A stretch of 64,000 nt of DNA, taken from assembly GCA_003508835.1 (NCBI GenBank), contig PUFA01000084.1, positions 5,332,001-5,396,000 of the forward strand. The letters are read 5' to 3'. Numbering within the stretch: position 1 is the first letter of the stretch; every line of letters starts with the position of its first letter. Source of the stretch: Eonycteris spelaea (taxonomy: Eukaryota > Chordata > Mammalia > Chiroptera > Pteropodidae). Under the pieces are notes generated by a model that was not told where the DNA came from, ran no database searches, and saw only the letters and a program-made list of their open reading frames with translations. A program made the position numbers and the translations under genes. This document shows positions 24,321 through 36,559 of this stretch, piece by piece.

Positions 24321-24534
24321 TAACCTGAAAGAGGCCTCAAATGGCCTTCAAGTCCCTTTCCTGGTTAAAACTTAAAGCTATCCTTTTCAAATGTTTGATT
24401 ATTTTGGATGTCCACATTCACAGTGCCACCATTCTGCACACCTGGACAAATACTGTGCCCCATCAGCATAGCTTTTTCCTGCTCAAGAAAGTTTAATTTC
24501 ATCTACATACATGGATAATTGATTGTACACTCCT

Positions 24535-24612
24535 TGTTCATTCATTCATTTAGCAAAAATTAATTGAGCTTCCACTATATGTCAAGCATTGTGCAAAATG
24601 CCGGGGCGAGCA
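24535..24612. repeat. Ancient repeat fragment ('TATGTGCCAGGC' type)
   Basis: CATTCATTCATTTAGCAAAA, ATTGAGCTTCCACTATATGT and CAAGCATTGTGCAAAATGCC match the common 'attcaacaaatatttattgagcacctactatgtgccagg' motif. Confidence 0.5.
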
Positions 24613-24862
24613 AGTCATTTATAAATGTGTTAAGCAAGATTAGTCCTATTACCAATTCCTAAAGAATCCAAACTTGTTCTCTGTGTTCACCGCTGTCCAT
24701 TTACCTTTAACTCACTCTAAGCCTATTTTCTTTCCTTGCAGCATTACACAAAAACCATGGCTATGCCAGTTTTCTCACTTTCATCTTTCTACAAGTGTAT
24801 ATAAAGCAGCTGCTGAGTGGCTCAAATTTAAAGCTAGGCCTTTTCTAGTACTACATGTGTAT

Positions 24863-24882
24863 GCATGTGTGTGTGTGTGTAT
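24863..24882. repeat. Short (GT)n
   Basis: GT/AT units, interrupted. Confidence 0.8.
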
Positions 24883-26160
24883 TGGGGAAAAAGGCGAGTA
24901 ATAAATCTATGAGAACTGTTTCCTACAGATCCAATTCAAGTACTCCTTCAAGAATTACCCTTGAAAGCTATAGAATTTACTAACCAATGTCACCCTGATT
25001 AAAAAACATACACAAAAATATTTCCATTGGTGCTGAGGCTATCCTTTGGTTAGTTTTGCTGTAATGATTGACTGATTGCATAGTAACATACTGATATAGT
25101 ACTACTTTTGTTTCCAAATCCCAATATTGTTTAATCTTCTTCTTGGGGTTGGTATATTCACAGGCTCTTAGCTCCTTGGTTTTCAGCCCTAGTCCTAATG
25201 TTCTGTCTAAAGTATAGTAAAGATTTGTTTGTACTTCAATTCACTACCGTGCTTGAGGGGGAGTCACCATAAGTAATGATGTTACTTTATTCCTTGGCAG
25301 TGCAGCCACAAACTAGAGAGTGGTTCAAATTCTCATGTTTTGCAAGGGATTGTGAGAAATCATATGCAGCCTCAGGGAACTGCTAAAATGCTCAGATTAA
25401 TTGTCTAGATACAAGTTCATGAGTCTCATGAACATTTACATTAGAGTTAGAAGAAACTCTAAAATCACGAAATCACTATATCACCATTTAATATCAGGGT
25501 AAACCACTTGGTTTTACTGAAGGAAAACGGCATCTATTTAAAAAGCAAAATTCTAATTCTACGATAAAGTTAATGTAAACTAGAACATACAAGGAAAGCA
25601 CGCATGAAAACTGTGGTAGTAATTTTGGCTTCTGGAGATTTTGTTCCATGTAGCTGCCTTCTCCTTTTCCAAATTCACATTATTGACAAATTTTCATGTA
25701 TTCACATGAGTAGGCAAACTCATGAAATGGTCTCGAGCAGCAAATAGTGTCGGAAGCCAGATAGAGTGAACTAATCTTTGTTTTAAAATGTGCCCTGATG
25801 CTAAAGGAATGGCTGCATTATCAGTCAACTTTAACAAAGAATCATGGGTTTGAGGATAAGAAGCTGAAATGGGTAAAGAACAACAATGCTAAGAGCAAAT
25901 GACATGCCTGAAAAGTAAACTTCATTGTTTGAAGGAGATTATGTAAAAACCAGCTTGAAAATAATGAATGAGAGGTCCAATTTGATATGTTTTAAAGAGA
26001 GTTGGTTCGGTTAAAGCCTCACTTTGTCTTTGATAAGGCTATTGCTAAATGTGGAGAGAGCGAGGTTCACATCCTCTAAAATCACATCTTTCCATCTTTA
26101 TTTATGCTGAGCAAAGATAGCAAGAAGGTACATTTGTCCCCCTCATTACCAGACCTTTTT
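24883..26160. other. No recognisable gene or repeat
   Basis: Unique-looking sequence with no coding signal. Confidence 0.5.
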
Positions 26161-26162
26161 AT

Positions 26163-26180
26163 CTTTCTTTCTTTCTTTCT

Positions 26181-26245
<65 letters not shown>

Positions 26246-26252
26246 TTTCTTT
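26163..26252 (+). repeat. (TTTC)n microsatellite
   Basis: About 22 TTTC units with one-base phase breaks near 26180 and 26243. It generates an artefactual poly-Ser/Phe/Leu open frame. Confidence 0.97.
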
Positions 26253-26607
26253 TTTTACTGTCCCAGACTATAAATTCGTTAACTAGGCAGGGTCATTTTT
26301 GAGAGCTTTCATAATGCCAAGAGACACCAAATGGTGAGGTAGATCAAAGGGACGAAGAATTATAGAGGCACTGAGCCATTTTCCTTAGGACCCTGAGTAC
26401 AATGTGAATAGTCTGCTTAGCTCCAGGCCCCAAACCAAGTATTTTGCAGCAGACCCAGTCTGGATTTCTTGGGAAGTTCTCCCTGTGGCTTTTCATGGTT
26501 TAGATAATCCAGACGAACAGTCCTGATTAGATCAGTTGCCCCCAGGCTATGGGCAAAAGCATAAATGGCTTTCAGGAGAGAGTGGTCCAAAAGCCAGCCT
26601 GCCTTCC

Positions 26608-26611
<4 letters not shown>

Positions 26612-26664
<53 letters not shown>

Positions 26665-26717
26665 ACTTTTCCATCCTTCCCTCCCTCCTTTCCCCTCTCT
26701 CTTTTCTTTTTTCTATA
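26612..26717 (+). repeat. (CT)25 microsatellite and polypyrimidine extension
   Basis: A pure CT repeat at 26612-26661 (25 units), followed by C/T-rich sequence to about 26717. Three overlapping Leu/Ser-rich frames here come from the repeat read in each phase and are not genes. Confidence 0.97.
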
Positions 26718-27626
26718 TTTCTCTATTTTTTTCAGTTATTCTGTTTTTTACCCCCTTCTAAAATTCTGTCTATCCAATGTAATGGTTAAATAGAGGGTAT
26801 TACTGAAAAGGTGCTGCCCAACCCCCATCATTTCATGATTTAGGTTTTGATTCTGAATTACATTACCTATCTGGTTGTGCTTATTATGATCGGTTTATTT
26901 AAAGGCTGTTATCCAGGGAGTGGTTATCCAACAATATTATGGAAGGTCACCAGGCATTTGTTTCTCATGTCTGATTTTTTTGAAGCCAGGCATTTTCTCT
27001 ATCATTTAATAATTCTTACCTCAAAGTTCACTTGAAAGAAAGCTCATAAGATTTAAGGGGAAAAAAATCCCTAAAAATAAAAGTTAGGCTCGTCTAGGCC
27101 AGGGTGGGAAATTCCATTGTGGCTGGAAGCCCATGGCAGGTAGAGTGGAATTTAATGAAGGAAACTGCTGTGTTTTTGTGTCTTTCTGTATGTTTTTCCT
27201 TTAAAACCAAGAGCTGGGCAGGCATCCCATTCGACCTGACGTGACCCAAGCAAATTGCTTCTTATATAAAAACAACTGCAGACTTTGAGAATGTGAAAAT
27301 GCACTGACTGTATCCTTCTCCAACTGAGGGAAACGAAAGCCTGAGAAACAGGACGGCCCTGTCAATACTCCTTGAGCAGAACTATCACTCAAACCTGATA
27401 AAGGGAGATTAGAACAGGCTTCCTTGTGCCAGAGAGATTCATTATAAGTTGGACTTCTTTATTTTTTTACTTTCTTAAAGAAGCACCGTAGTAGATGAAA
27501 AATGCATTTTTAAAAGGCACAGTTTATGTAGGAAACAATAGTATGCACAGTTTTTAAGTCTTTTCATGAAACTAGCATTTTTAATTTAAAAAACAAAACA
27601 CTAAGATTAAATTAAGAAAGACAAAA

Positions 27627-27629
<3 letters not shown>
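26718..27629. other. No recognisable gene or repeat
   Basis: Unique-looking sequence. Open frames at 26847-27035 (plus) and 27201-27392 (minus) have no domains. Confidence 0.5.

Positions 27630-27657
<28 letters not shown>
27630..27657. repeat. (T)28 homopolymer
   Basis: 28 consecutive T. It could be the A-tail of a minus-strand retroposon, but no body is recognisable downstream. Confidence 0.95.
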
Positions 27658-27660
<3 letters not shown>

Positions 27661-28599
27661 ACAGTCTTGAACTAGCAAAGGAGAAGAGATTCAGGGTGTG
27701 TCCACTGATATTGCATTCAGATGTGTTGTCTTGGCTTGTGTACTGACAGATTTATTCAAAAAACAAAGTTTAAAAAATGCATTGTGTGCTAGTGAAGTCA
27801 CTTCATAAATCTTTTCCTTTATGAATTATTTTGATCACAAGGCTCGTTGTTTGAATCACTGAAGGACTATTCTCCCTAAAAGAAAAATGCCTTCATTTCT
27901 AAACTGTCAGTTCAAAAGCCAGCAACTTCCCCTAAACAGCATGCAGGGATTCAAAGGGGCAGAGAAAAAGGGACCACATGAGTCCTGCCTCTAACATAAG
28001 GCATAACCCAGTTTAGATTTGCTGTGGTTCACAGAAGAGACATGTTTTGAAAATTAAGATCCAGAGCTTTTACTTCTCTAATAGATGACTTGGTTGAAAT
28101 AGTGATTCTGCTTCAGGAAAAAAACGAACAAACAAGGGAACACAGTCTTTGATGCAGCTGGTCCATCAGAGGGCGGAAGGTTAGAATTAGAATACTCTTC
28201 AAGCTGTTGCTGAATAATGAAGGGTAGGGCTTCCTAGCTGGGCAGTCACCACAGTCCCCTGGGAGTACAGAGGACAAATATTACCTAATGTGTACAAAGA
28301 CGTTAAAAGTTAATTACAAGCTCTGTAAGGAAGGTTGGGAAAGGCAGCAAGGACTGAATTTTACCAGAAGAACCTGATAGGAGACACAAGGGTTCACTTA
28401 GCCCTCAATTCTCAGGGTTAAAGGGATGGGTACCATAGGAAGTCAGGTTCTTGAAATGAATAGCCTCCATGAAATCATTACAAAAAAGAAAGGTGACATA
28501 TTGACATAAATGTATACATAGAGATTGATAAGTTAGATGAAGGTTACACTATAGGTGACTATGTGATAGGTAAGAGTCTCCCTAACCACAGTGTAATGT
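27658..28599. other. No recognisable gene or repeat
   Basis: Unique-looking sequence without coding signal. Confidence 0.5.
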
Positions 28600-28695
28600 G
28601 TTGTGACTAAGGACCTTGTCTTGTTCTTTACTTGTTTCCCACACAGCACCTAGAATGTTGTTGAGACATAAAAGTAAATAATTAATAATTGGTCT
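28600..28695 (+). mobile_element. LINE-2 3' end fragment
   Basis: AAGGACCTTGTCTTGTTCTT, CTTGTTTCCCACACAGCACC and TAGAATGTTGTTGAGACATA AAAGTAAAT follow the L2 3' end ('agggaccttgtcttgttcac...ccagcacctagaa...'). Confidence 0.65.
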
Positions 28696-29335
28696 GTTAT
28701 CTCAGTTTGCCAAGGTAATTGGTCAAATGGAATGGTAGGTGGTTCCAGGTTAAATATTAGAGGCTCTCTAGAAGAGATGGATTTGAAACTGACTTCTAAA
28801 GGACAAGAAGGGTGGACAGAACTGGACAGGCTATTTCGGGTTTATTGATTCCTGAGGTATTTCTTGACCAGCCACTGCTTCAATTCCAAGATCTCCATTT
28901 TACTACTGCTCCAACAAGAATCGTATTGGAAGGACGGAGAACAAGTTTATATGACAGAGGAAACAAGTTGTCAGTGTTGAAAATGGAAAAATATTAATAG
29001 GAGATGCATATTGTTAGAACAAGTGATGAATGTTGTAAATGAGTTTGACCTCAATTCTGAATAGGCAACAAGAGGGAATGGTTGGAATTTAACTCTGGAG
29101 TCTGATTTACTTTATAAGTTCCTCTATATAAAATACTTAGCAAATGCCTGTCTTAGAATAGGCTTTAAAAATGGTGAGGATGGATTTACCCATTTTCCCT
29201 GCACAACTGTACCACATGTTCAGATTCTTTCGTAATTGGAAATATCTCATACCACTAATTGCCCAAGCACATTCCTTAAGGTGATTTTCCTTATTTGTAA
29301 TTCTACTTCATTTCACTTATATAGATTATTTTGTT
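28696..29335. other. No recognisable gene or repeat
   Basis: AT-rich. The 61-codon frame at 28812-28997 has no domain. Confidence 0.5.
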
Positions 29336-29339
29336 GAAT

Positions 29340-29520
29340 TTAGTTATACAAGTATTCATTGGTCATATGTAGTAAGTGGAATACATATCATTTTCCTAGG
29401 CACTGTGGATTATTTTTTTAAGATAGAAAAAATATTCTTTTCTCATAAGGAACTAACAGTCTGTTGGGAGAGGAAAACCTAGTGACACTTTGATTATAAT
29501 ACAGTTTTGCCAAATCAATT
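29340..29520. repeat. Ancient repeat fragment ('TATGTGCCAGGC' type)
   Basis: AGTATTCATTGG...CCTAGGCACTGTGGAT, then AAGGAACTAACAGTCTGTTG GGAGAGG, parallels the common order '...ctaggcactgtggata...aaggagctcacagtctagtggggag'. Confidence 0.5.
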
Positions 29521-30150
29521 TCTAAATACTGTCTATCATAAAATAACACTTTTGATGGTTCTGATTTGGTAATGGAGGAGTAATAGCGTGTACTATTCTA
29601 GAACAAACATTTCTGCAGATAACAATTCCAAACTCTGATTATAGTTTAAAAAAAAAAAAAAACTAACTACTATTAAAATAACAAATAATTATTTGAAGGT
29701 ACTGGAGAATGACCAAAACCAGACAGAATCTGGACTGAACTGTTCTGAGTGAAATTCACATTTATTATAGCTATTCCCATCAAAGAACTCCCCATTCTCT
29801 GAGGTGTGGGACAGTTAGAATTCAAGCAGCAAGCCACAATCTTATTGTTTTGAGGATGAAGTTTAGACTTGGCAGAGTGGCTGAAATTGAAGGAGGAAAT
29901 ATTGGAAAGGAAGGAGCCACAGAGGGATGGCACCTATAAATCTACATATAAATTCTTTATCTTGGCTGGCTTGTGACCTGTGCACGTGGAAGCGAAGCTA
30001 TAAGGACCTAAAGAAAAGGAACAACTAGAAGTTTGAAAAATCTGAGCAAATATGTTCGATAAAGTGAGATAAAATTAGGAGTTTCAAGTTTTACTAAGCT
30101 AGAAGGGTTTGATAAATGTCTAAGGCCTAACTTAAAACCCAGAAGAGCTA
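29521..30150. other. No recognisable gene or repeat
   Basis: Contains a 15-A run near 29647-29661. The 86-codon minus frame at 29673-29933 has no recognisable domain. Confidence 0.45.
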
Positions 30151-32182
30151 CAACTTAGAAATATAGATGATGACCCAGGAATAATCAATTAATTTGAGAA
30201 AAAGGGACAGAATTGCAACATTGAAGGACCTAATGAAGCATAAAACCAACTCATCACCATGCCAAAGATATCAGCTAGTAATTTAACGCTAGCTAGGATA
30301 AAAGTCCATTCTTACAAGGAAGATAACAGAACCCAGAGTCTCTATTACGTGTCATACACAAGGTCCAAATGCGATTAAACAATGACTGGACATGGAAACA
30401 GGAAAATGTGGCCTCTAAATTAATAACAACAAAAAAATAGTCCATTGAAACAAATTCTTAGATGATCCGTATGTTTAAATTAGCAAACAAGGGCTTCAAA
30501 GCAAAAGTTATAAATATATTCAGTACTTAAAGGAAAATCTGATCATAATGAGGAAACAGATGAGAAAATAAGCAGAGAAATGGAAGTTATTAAAAAGAAC
30601 CAAAAAGTTAAGATATAGTGTATGAAACTAAGAAACAGAAAAGAATTGAAGAGTATTAAAAGCACATTAGAGATGGCAAAAGAAAGTGTCAGTGAACTTG
30701 AATACAAATCAATAGAAATTATTAATATAATGACAGAGAGAAAAAGGACTGAAAAAATATGCAGAACGTCAGCGATCAATATCAAACAGTCTAACATTCT
30801 TGGAATCTCTCCAACAAAAACTTCGAAAATCACATGTAGGTTTTATTTTCAAACTTCTTTAAGCCAAAGATAAAAAGAAAATTCTTGAAAGCAACCAGAG
30901 GGATGTAGGGAATAGATTGCATATAGAGGAACAGGTAAATGTCAACTGATTCCTAATCATAAATGATGGAAGCTAGAAACAGTGAAAAACTGTCAATTCA
31001 GAAATTTATATACAGCAAGGTACATGTAAATAATATCATTTTTATCTCATTATTAAAAAACTATTTAACACATAAACTATAATATTTTATCATGTGTCTC
31101 TAATACTTATAGTTTTAAAATACATTAAAAATACAAAAAGGACAGAGTAGTTGTACATAGAATTATACTTTTGTAAGACTCATACATTTACATGAAGTGG
31201 TGCAATTTTAACTCTAAGTAGGCAGTGATAAATTAAAGAGGTATATTGTAATCCTTAGAACTGCTAAAAATTAATGCAAAAAAAAAATACAGCTAAAAAG
31301 CCAATAGTGAATTTTAAATGGAACAATAAATAATCAATTTAATTCATTAAAAAAAAAGAAAGAAAGCAAGCAGAGGAACAAAAAAGGAAAAGATAAAAAG
31401 CAAATAATAAGATAGTAAATTTAAATTCAACCACAGAAATAATTCTATTCAATGTAAATGGCTTAAACACTACAATCAAAGACAGAGACTGTCCAACTGG
31501 ATTTAAAAAGACCCAACTATATATAGTCTACAAAGAATGTACTTCAAATATGAAAATATGGATATCTCGAGAGTAAAAGAATGGGGAGATATATAGAATA
31601 CAAACAGCATAAAAAAGCTGTGTTGGCTATATTAATATTAGAGTAGACTTTAAAAGGAATATTTTTGAGGATAAACATATTTTATAATGATATATGTCAA
31701 ATTATCATAAAGGTATAAATAATAAACATGTATGCCGAAACTGGCAAAAAGAGAATTAGAAAAATTCATAACAATTGGAGATTTTAATACCCTTCCCTTA
31801 GTACTTGAAAGAGTAAGCAGGAAGAAAATCAGCAAGGGTATACAAGATATTAAAAACACCATCAAACACCTTGACCTATTTGACATTTATAGAACACTAT
31901 TCCTACCTGCAAAATATGCATTCTTTATAACTATATGTGGTACTTATATCAAGGCAGACCACAATCTGGGTCATCAAATAAGTTTCAGACATTTTCAAAA
32001 GATTGAGATGCTATGAAATATGTTCCCTTATTATATATAATATGTGTATTAAAGAAATTGAATTTGTTATCAAAAGCTTTCTAAAAAGACAACCCCAGGC
32101 TCATATAGTTTCCCTGAAGAATTCTATAAAAAATTCAAGGAGGAAATAATGTAATTCTACACAAACTCTCAGAAAATAAAGG

Positions 32183-32204
32183 AGTGTTGGCAAAGATGTA
32201 GCAT
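32183..32204 (+). repeat. 22-bp exact direct repeat, copy 1 (in L1 ORF2)
   Basis: Starts AGTGTTGGCAAAGATGTAGC and is identical to 33539-33560. L1 ORF2 does not normally have this sequence here; it belongs to the region near the 3' end of ORF2. This copy is therefore the misplaced one. Confidence 0.85.
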
Positions 32205-32234
32205 GAGGCCAACATAATGCTACTAGCAAAACCT

Positions 32235-32272
32235 GAAAAAGATATAAGAAAAAGATATAAGATATAAGAAAA
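32235..32272 (+). repeat. 13-bp tandem duplication (GAAAAAGATATAA)n
   Basis: GAAAAAGATATAA at 32235-32247 and 32248-32260, then a partial GATATAAGAAAA. It lies only 31 bp after the misplaced 22-mer. Confidence 0.85.
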
Positions 32273-33538
32273 TTACAGGTCAGTGTCACTTATGAGTCCA
32301 GACATAATAATCTTTTAAAAATATTAGGAAATCCTGAAATACATAAAATGGGTTAATACTTCGTGACTATAAATAGATAAAACCTCCTGATGTTTATTTC
32401 AGGAGTGGAAGTTTAGTTTAACATTTGAAAATAATGTATATTTATCATATTACTGGAATGAAAGAGAAAAATATGATCTTCTTAATAGATGCAAAAAATC
32501 AATCAAAATAATGTAACAGGAACTTATAAAAACTGAGAGAACTGGGATAGGGACTTCCTCAATCTGTTGAAGAGATTCCATGAAACCTATAATTAATATC
32601 ATCATACTTATGAAAGACTGAATGAATGTTTTCTGCCTAAGATCTAGTGCAAAGCAAGGATATCTATTCTTGCTATTTCTGTTCAACATTGTTCTAAAGA
32701 TTCTATCCAGAGTAATAAAGCAGGAACAATAAATCAAAGGTATAAGAATAGGAAAGGAAGTAAAACTGTCTTTACCACATATATCATGATCGTTTATACT
32801 AGAAAATCTTAAGGAATATACAGAACTACTGGAGCTAATAAGTGCATTTAGGAAGGTCACAGAATCATTACACAAAAATTGATTATATTTTTATGTAGTC
32901 GTGGCAAATAATTTGAATATAAAATTGAAGTCAATCTACAATAGCATAAAAACATAAAATACTTAGGAATACGTTTAACAAAGGAATGTAAGGTTTCTAC
33001 ATTCAAAACTAAAAAGTTCTTAGAACAATATTCATTGTTCATGGATGAACACTCAATGTTGCTAAAGTGTCCTTTCTCCCCAAATTGATCTGTAGAGTCA
33101 ACGATCTATAGGATCAAGATCTCGACAGGTTTTTTTTCTAATTTTTGAAGAAATTGTCAAGTTGGAATTCCAAATAACCTAGAAAGAGAACAAAATTGGA
33201 AATTCTCACTACCTGATTTTAAGACTTCTAATTATCAAAAGACATTAAGAAAATGGACAAGCAACAGACTGGGTGAAAATGTTTATGCTGCATATATCAA
33301 CAAAGAACTCATGTCCAGAATATGTAAGGAATGCCTACAAATCAAAAACAAGTAGACAAAGAAAAATTTAAATAGGCAAATGACTTGAGTAGACATTTTA
33401 TAGTGGAAGATCTAAGAATGGCTAAGCTCATTAAAAAATGGTACTTGGCATCAGTCATTAGAAAAATTCAAATTAAAACCACAAGATCCTAGTCTATGCT
33501 TATTAGAATGACTAAAATAAAAAAGTCTGACACATTTA

Positions 33539-33560
33539 AGTGTTGGCAAAGATGTAGCAT
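33539..33560 (+). repeat. 22-bp exact direct repeat, copy 2 (likely source)
   Basis: In its expected L1 setting (the 'agtgttggcaaggatgtgg' block near the end of ORF2), so probably the donor of 32183-32204. Confidence 0.85.
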
Positions 33561-34054
33561 ATTTGTCTTACATTTCCTAGTGAGAAGGTTCCATTTTAGA
33601 ACTGGGTCAGTATCTTATAAAGTCCAACATAGATCTATCTACCCTATGATTTTGTAATTGTATTCCTGGGTATTTACCAATAAGAAATGAAAACTATGCA
33701 CTCAACAAGACTTGTACAAGAATATTTATAGTAACTTTATTCATAATTGTCTAAACCGAAAACACCCACATGCCTAATGTGGTATATTCACAGACTAGAA
33801 TGCTAATAAGCAAACAAAACAAAGTGGACTATAATATAGACAACAATTTGGATGAGTTTTAGAAACATGCCATGCAAAAGAAGACAAGGCCCAAAAGATT
33901 ATACATTATATAATTCCATTTATATGAAGGAAAAACTAATTTATAATGATAAAAATCAGAATATTGATTATTTTTGAGAGGTGGGAATTGACTGGAAGGG
34001 GGCACAAAGGAAGTTTCTATATCTGTGTTAGGATGGTGATCACACAGGTATATA

Positions 34055-34437
34055 CAGTCATCCCTTGTTCTCCGGGGTCTGGGGGATTGGGTCCAGAACC
34101 CCCCTCGCAAATACCAAAATTCTAGGATTCTCAAGTTCCTTATATAAAACGGTGTAATATTTGCATATAACCTATACACGTCTTCCTGTTTACTTTAAAT
34201 CATCTCTAGATTACTTATAATATCTAATACAATGAAAATGTTATGTAAATACTTGTACTATACTGTTTAGGGAATCATGACAAGAAAATAAAAGTATGCA
34301 CATGTTCAATACAGACACAAACTACATAGTACATGCCATCAACAGCGTAACTTCTTTTTTTGGGGGGGGGGTATAGTTCTGATCCAAGATTAGTTAAATC
34401 CATGAGTGGGGAAGCTGAGGATACAGAGGGCCAATTG
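34055..34437 (+). mobile_element. MER2 (TcMar-Tigger) DNA transposon with TA target duplication
   Basis: Starts CAGTCATCCCTTGTTCTCCG and continues with GGTCCAGAACCCCCCTCGCA, TTATATAAAACGGTGTAATA TTTGCATATAACC, TTTAAATCATCTCTAGATTA and TTTAGGGAATCATGACAAG, all in MER2 order. It ends GGATACAGAGGGCCAATTG. TA dinucleotides flank both ends (34053-34054 and 34438-34439), the mariner/Tigger target duplication. It sits inside the L1 3' UTR: the host sequence resumes at about 34440 with L1-like ATTGTACACTTTAAAATCAG. A run of 10 G at about 34361-34370 is an internal expansion. Confidence 0.93.
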
Positions 34438-34515
34438 TACAGTCATTAAAACTTTTTGTATTGTACACTTTAAAATCAGTAAATTTTGCTTCATGTTATA
34501 TTACCTCAATTTTTT

Positions 34516-36555
34516 AAAAATGTATCCTTGACCCTAATCAACTCTTGCCTAAAGTGCTTCATCCATTTTGCTAACAGTTTCCCTGGACCCTGTCCTAATT
34601 AACCTTCAAAGCTATGTTAAAACTTTTCTGACTACTGCCTTCTTTCCAAAAGATTTGGTTGTACATAAATTGTCAAGATTTGGAAACCCGGGGAATGACA
34701 GGATCAAGAAAAGAAGTCTCTAATAATAAGCCCAGATTTGGCCTTGGGCAGGCATTGATACTTTGGGCAAGTTTTCACTGCTCGAGTTGTTTTGCATGTG
34801 TGTGTGAGTGATATTATTTTCTAAATGTGCTTTCCTTCTTGGGCAAGCGTGATAAAATCCTTCACATTTACTTCTTTTTTGATTACATGTTGCAAAGTTA
34901 ATAGCAAACTCTAGCTTAAAAACTAAGAAGAATGTTATGGCTTTTTAATTTTTTTCTTCTTTCTACTACCCAACCAATGTTTTTTTTTTTTTTTTTCTGG
35001 TTTACTGTATACTTTTAAATAGTCATAGCCAAAGAAAAGAATAATTGAATATTCAAAGCTGATAATAAGCAAGATTTCAGTTCTTTCTAAATGTAGGCTT
35101 ACCACTTCTCTGTGTTTAACTGTGAAGCTGGTATTCTGGCAGAATTGTCATATGATTGAGAATTCTGCTTTACCTAAAACACTTTTTTGTTTTTAGCTTA
35201 TGCAGGCGTCATCAGGTCTTATCTTATTTTACTCCTCTCCACCCACTCCTAACAAATATTGCCCAAGTCTGACTGTAATGCAGCCTTTATTTTGTAGTGA
35301 ATATTTATTAAAGCACTTAATACCTGAATTACGAAATATAGACAAGAGCACATTAACCTGGCTGAGTTATTTCCTTTCTTGTTTTTTTTAACACATTCTA
35401 GCCCAGCCTATCAACGCCAGATGGCAACTACATTTTGATACACTGAATATTTACCAAGTCATGTGGTATGCTTTTGAAGTATTTTTTTTTTTACCCTTTC
35501 CATCAAAGTAGCTGACTCATCTCTCATTCATTTATTCCTGCTTTTAACAAGTTGCATTTTTAGAAACTTGACCTAAGCTTTCTCAGAATGGTAAATTATG
35601 TTTTACAGTGATGCATCAGAAGTTCTAAAGGCCTGACTATATCTTACATCCTATGACTACCATATATGTTTAATTTTTAAATGTTAATAATGTACCGATT
35701 TTCCTCATATATTTTAATGAAACTTGATATTCCAGCTGCATTACCAGGTTAGCATAGAGGAATGTGTTAGGAGTATATTTGTACTGAGCTTTAGATATTC
35801 AGGGAATTAAAGCATTTAGGGTTGAAATAACTTAAAATGACCGTGAAAATAACAACTGAGCAACTGATATTTATGTCCAAGTCCTAAATAAAGAGTCCTA
35901 TATTTTGGGTCTAATGAAAGATTCAGCCTGTTAGAAACAGGCAGTCGACTTAATAGTAACAGTAGTAAGCAAAAAAAGAAAACTAAAAGGACCTCAGAAT
36001 ACTATAATTCTCATATATTTTTTTTCTTGTTTCCTTGATCTTCATAGGAATATGCATTTGTGGTAACACCCTCAAGATATTTCTGTAAATAAATACTGAT
36101 ATTCCTTAATCTAGGAATTTAAAAAATAACAAAAGAAAATATTGGCAGATATAAGTACGTGGCATTGAAAAATGCGGGTCAAGGCTAGTGCATAGTCTAA
36201 GAATTCTTCCTGGCCTATTGATCTCCGAAGACTATTTTCAGTTATTATTTCAGTTTTCATGGCTACTTGTCAATTATTTTTCAGAAATAGTAGAGAATAT
36301 TGTGTCAAAAAGTCCAGAATCAGTGCTTTATATAAAAGAGTGGGAGTTTTGTGAATATTTTTTTCAAAATTATTATACTTTTTTTTCTTTTTAAAAGCTG
36401 AAATTAGAGATATTTGGAGAGATTCAAACAGAGAAATATGAAAAGACCTGTTCAGTTTTACCAAAAATCTCCCATGATACTCTTATCCATTATACTTTCT
36501 AACTCTATTGCATAATTAAAATTGCTTTATCTTTTGTGTGTGTGTGACACATTTT
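34516..36555. other. No recognisable gene or repeat
   Basis: AT-rich with T runs (34979-34995, 35482-35491). Open frames at 35200-35391, 36188-36394 (plus) and 36270-36464 (minus) show no domains. Confidence 0.5.
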
Positions 36556-36559
36556 GTAT

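Larger units (their letters stand above)
30150..34515 (+). mobile_element. Old LINE-1, 5' region to 3' tail, internally deleted, with nested MER2
   Basis: An ancient L1 spanning parts of all domains. The 5' part (CAATGACTGGACATGGAAAC AGGAAAATG near 30380) resembles L1M 5' sequence. ORF1 remnants lie at 30500-31000; 30622-30873 still encodes an E/K-rich coiled-coil-like peptide with SELEYKSIEIINIM. ORF2 begins near 31440. The endonuclease is recognisable at 31732-32016, with GDFNT at 31777-31791 and a DHNLGH-like block; this 94-codon piece has stayed open. Just after it, the sequence jumps to the pre-RT segment near 32060, so several hundred bases are deleted. RT remnants (32060-33000) are broken; the FADD region near 32790 carries a stop. 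The 3' UTR (33860-34050) is split by MER2 and resumes to 34515. Inactive. The left edge is approximate. Confidence 0.9.

Noticed and set aside
26536..26793. Three Leu/Ser-rich plus-strand frames
   Set aside because: All are the (CT)n microsatellite read in three phases.
27622..27920. Possible minus-strand retroposon: T28 tract bounded by CAAAAGCC at 27622 and 27913
   Set aside because: The 8-bp match does not fit the L1 endonuclease target orientation, and the intervening sequence matches no known retroposon or processed transcript.
32450..32875. 141-codon open frame on the minus strand
   Set aside because: It is the antisense of decayed L1 reverse transcriptase sequence; no domain of its own.
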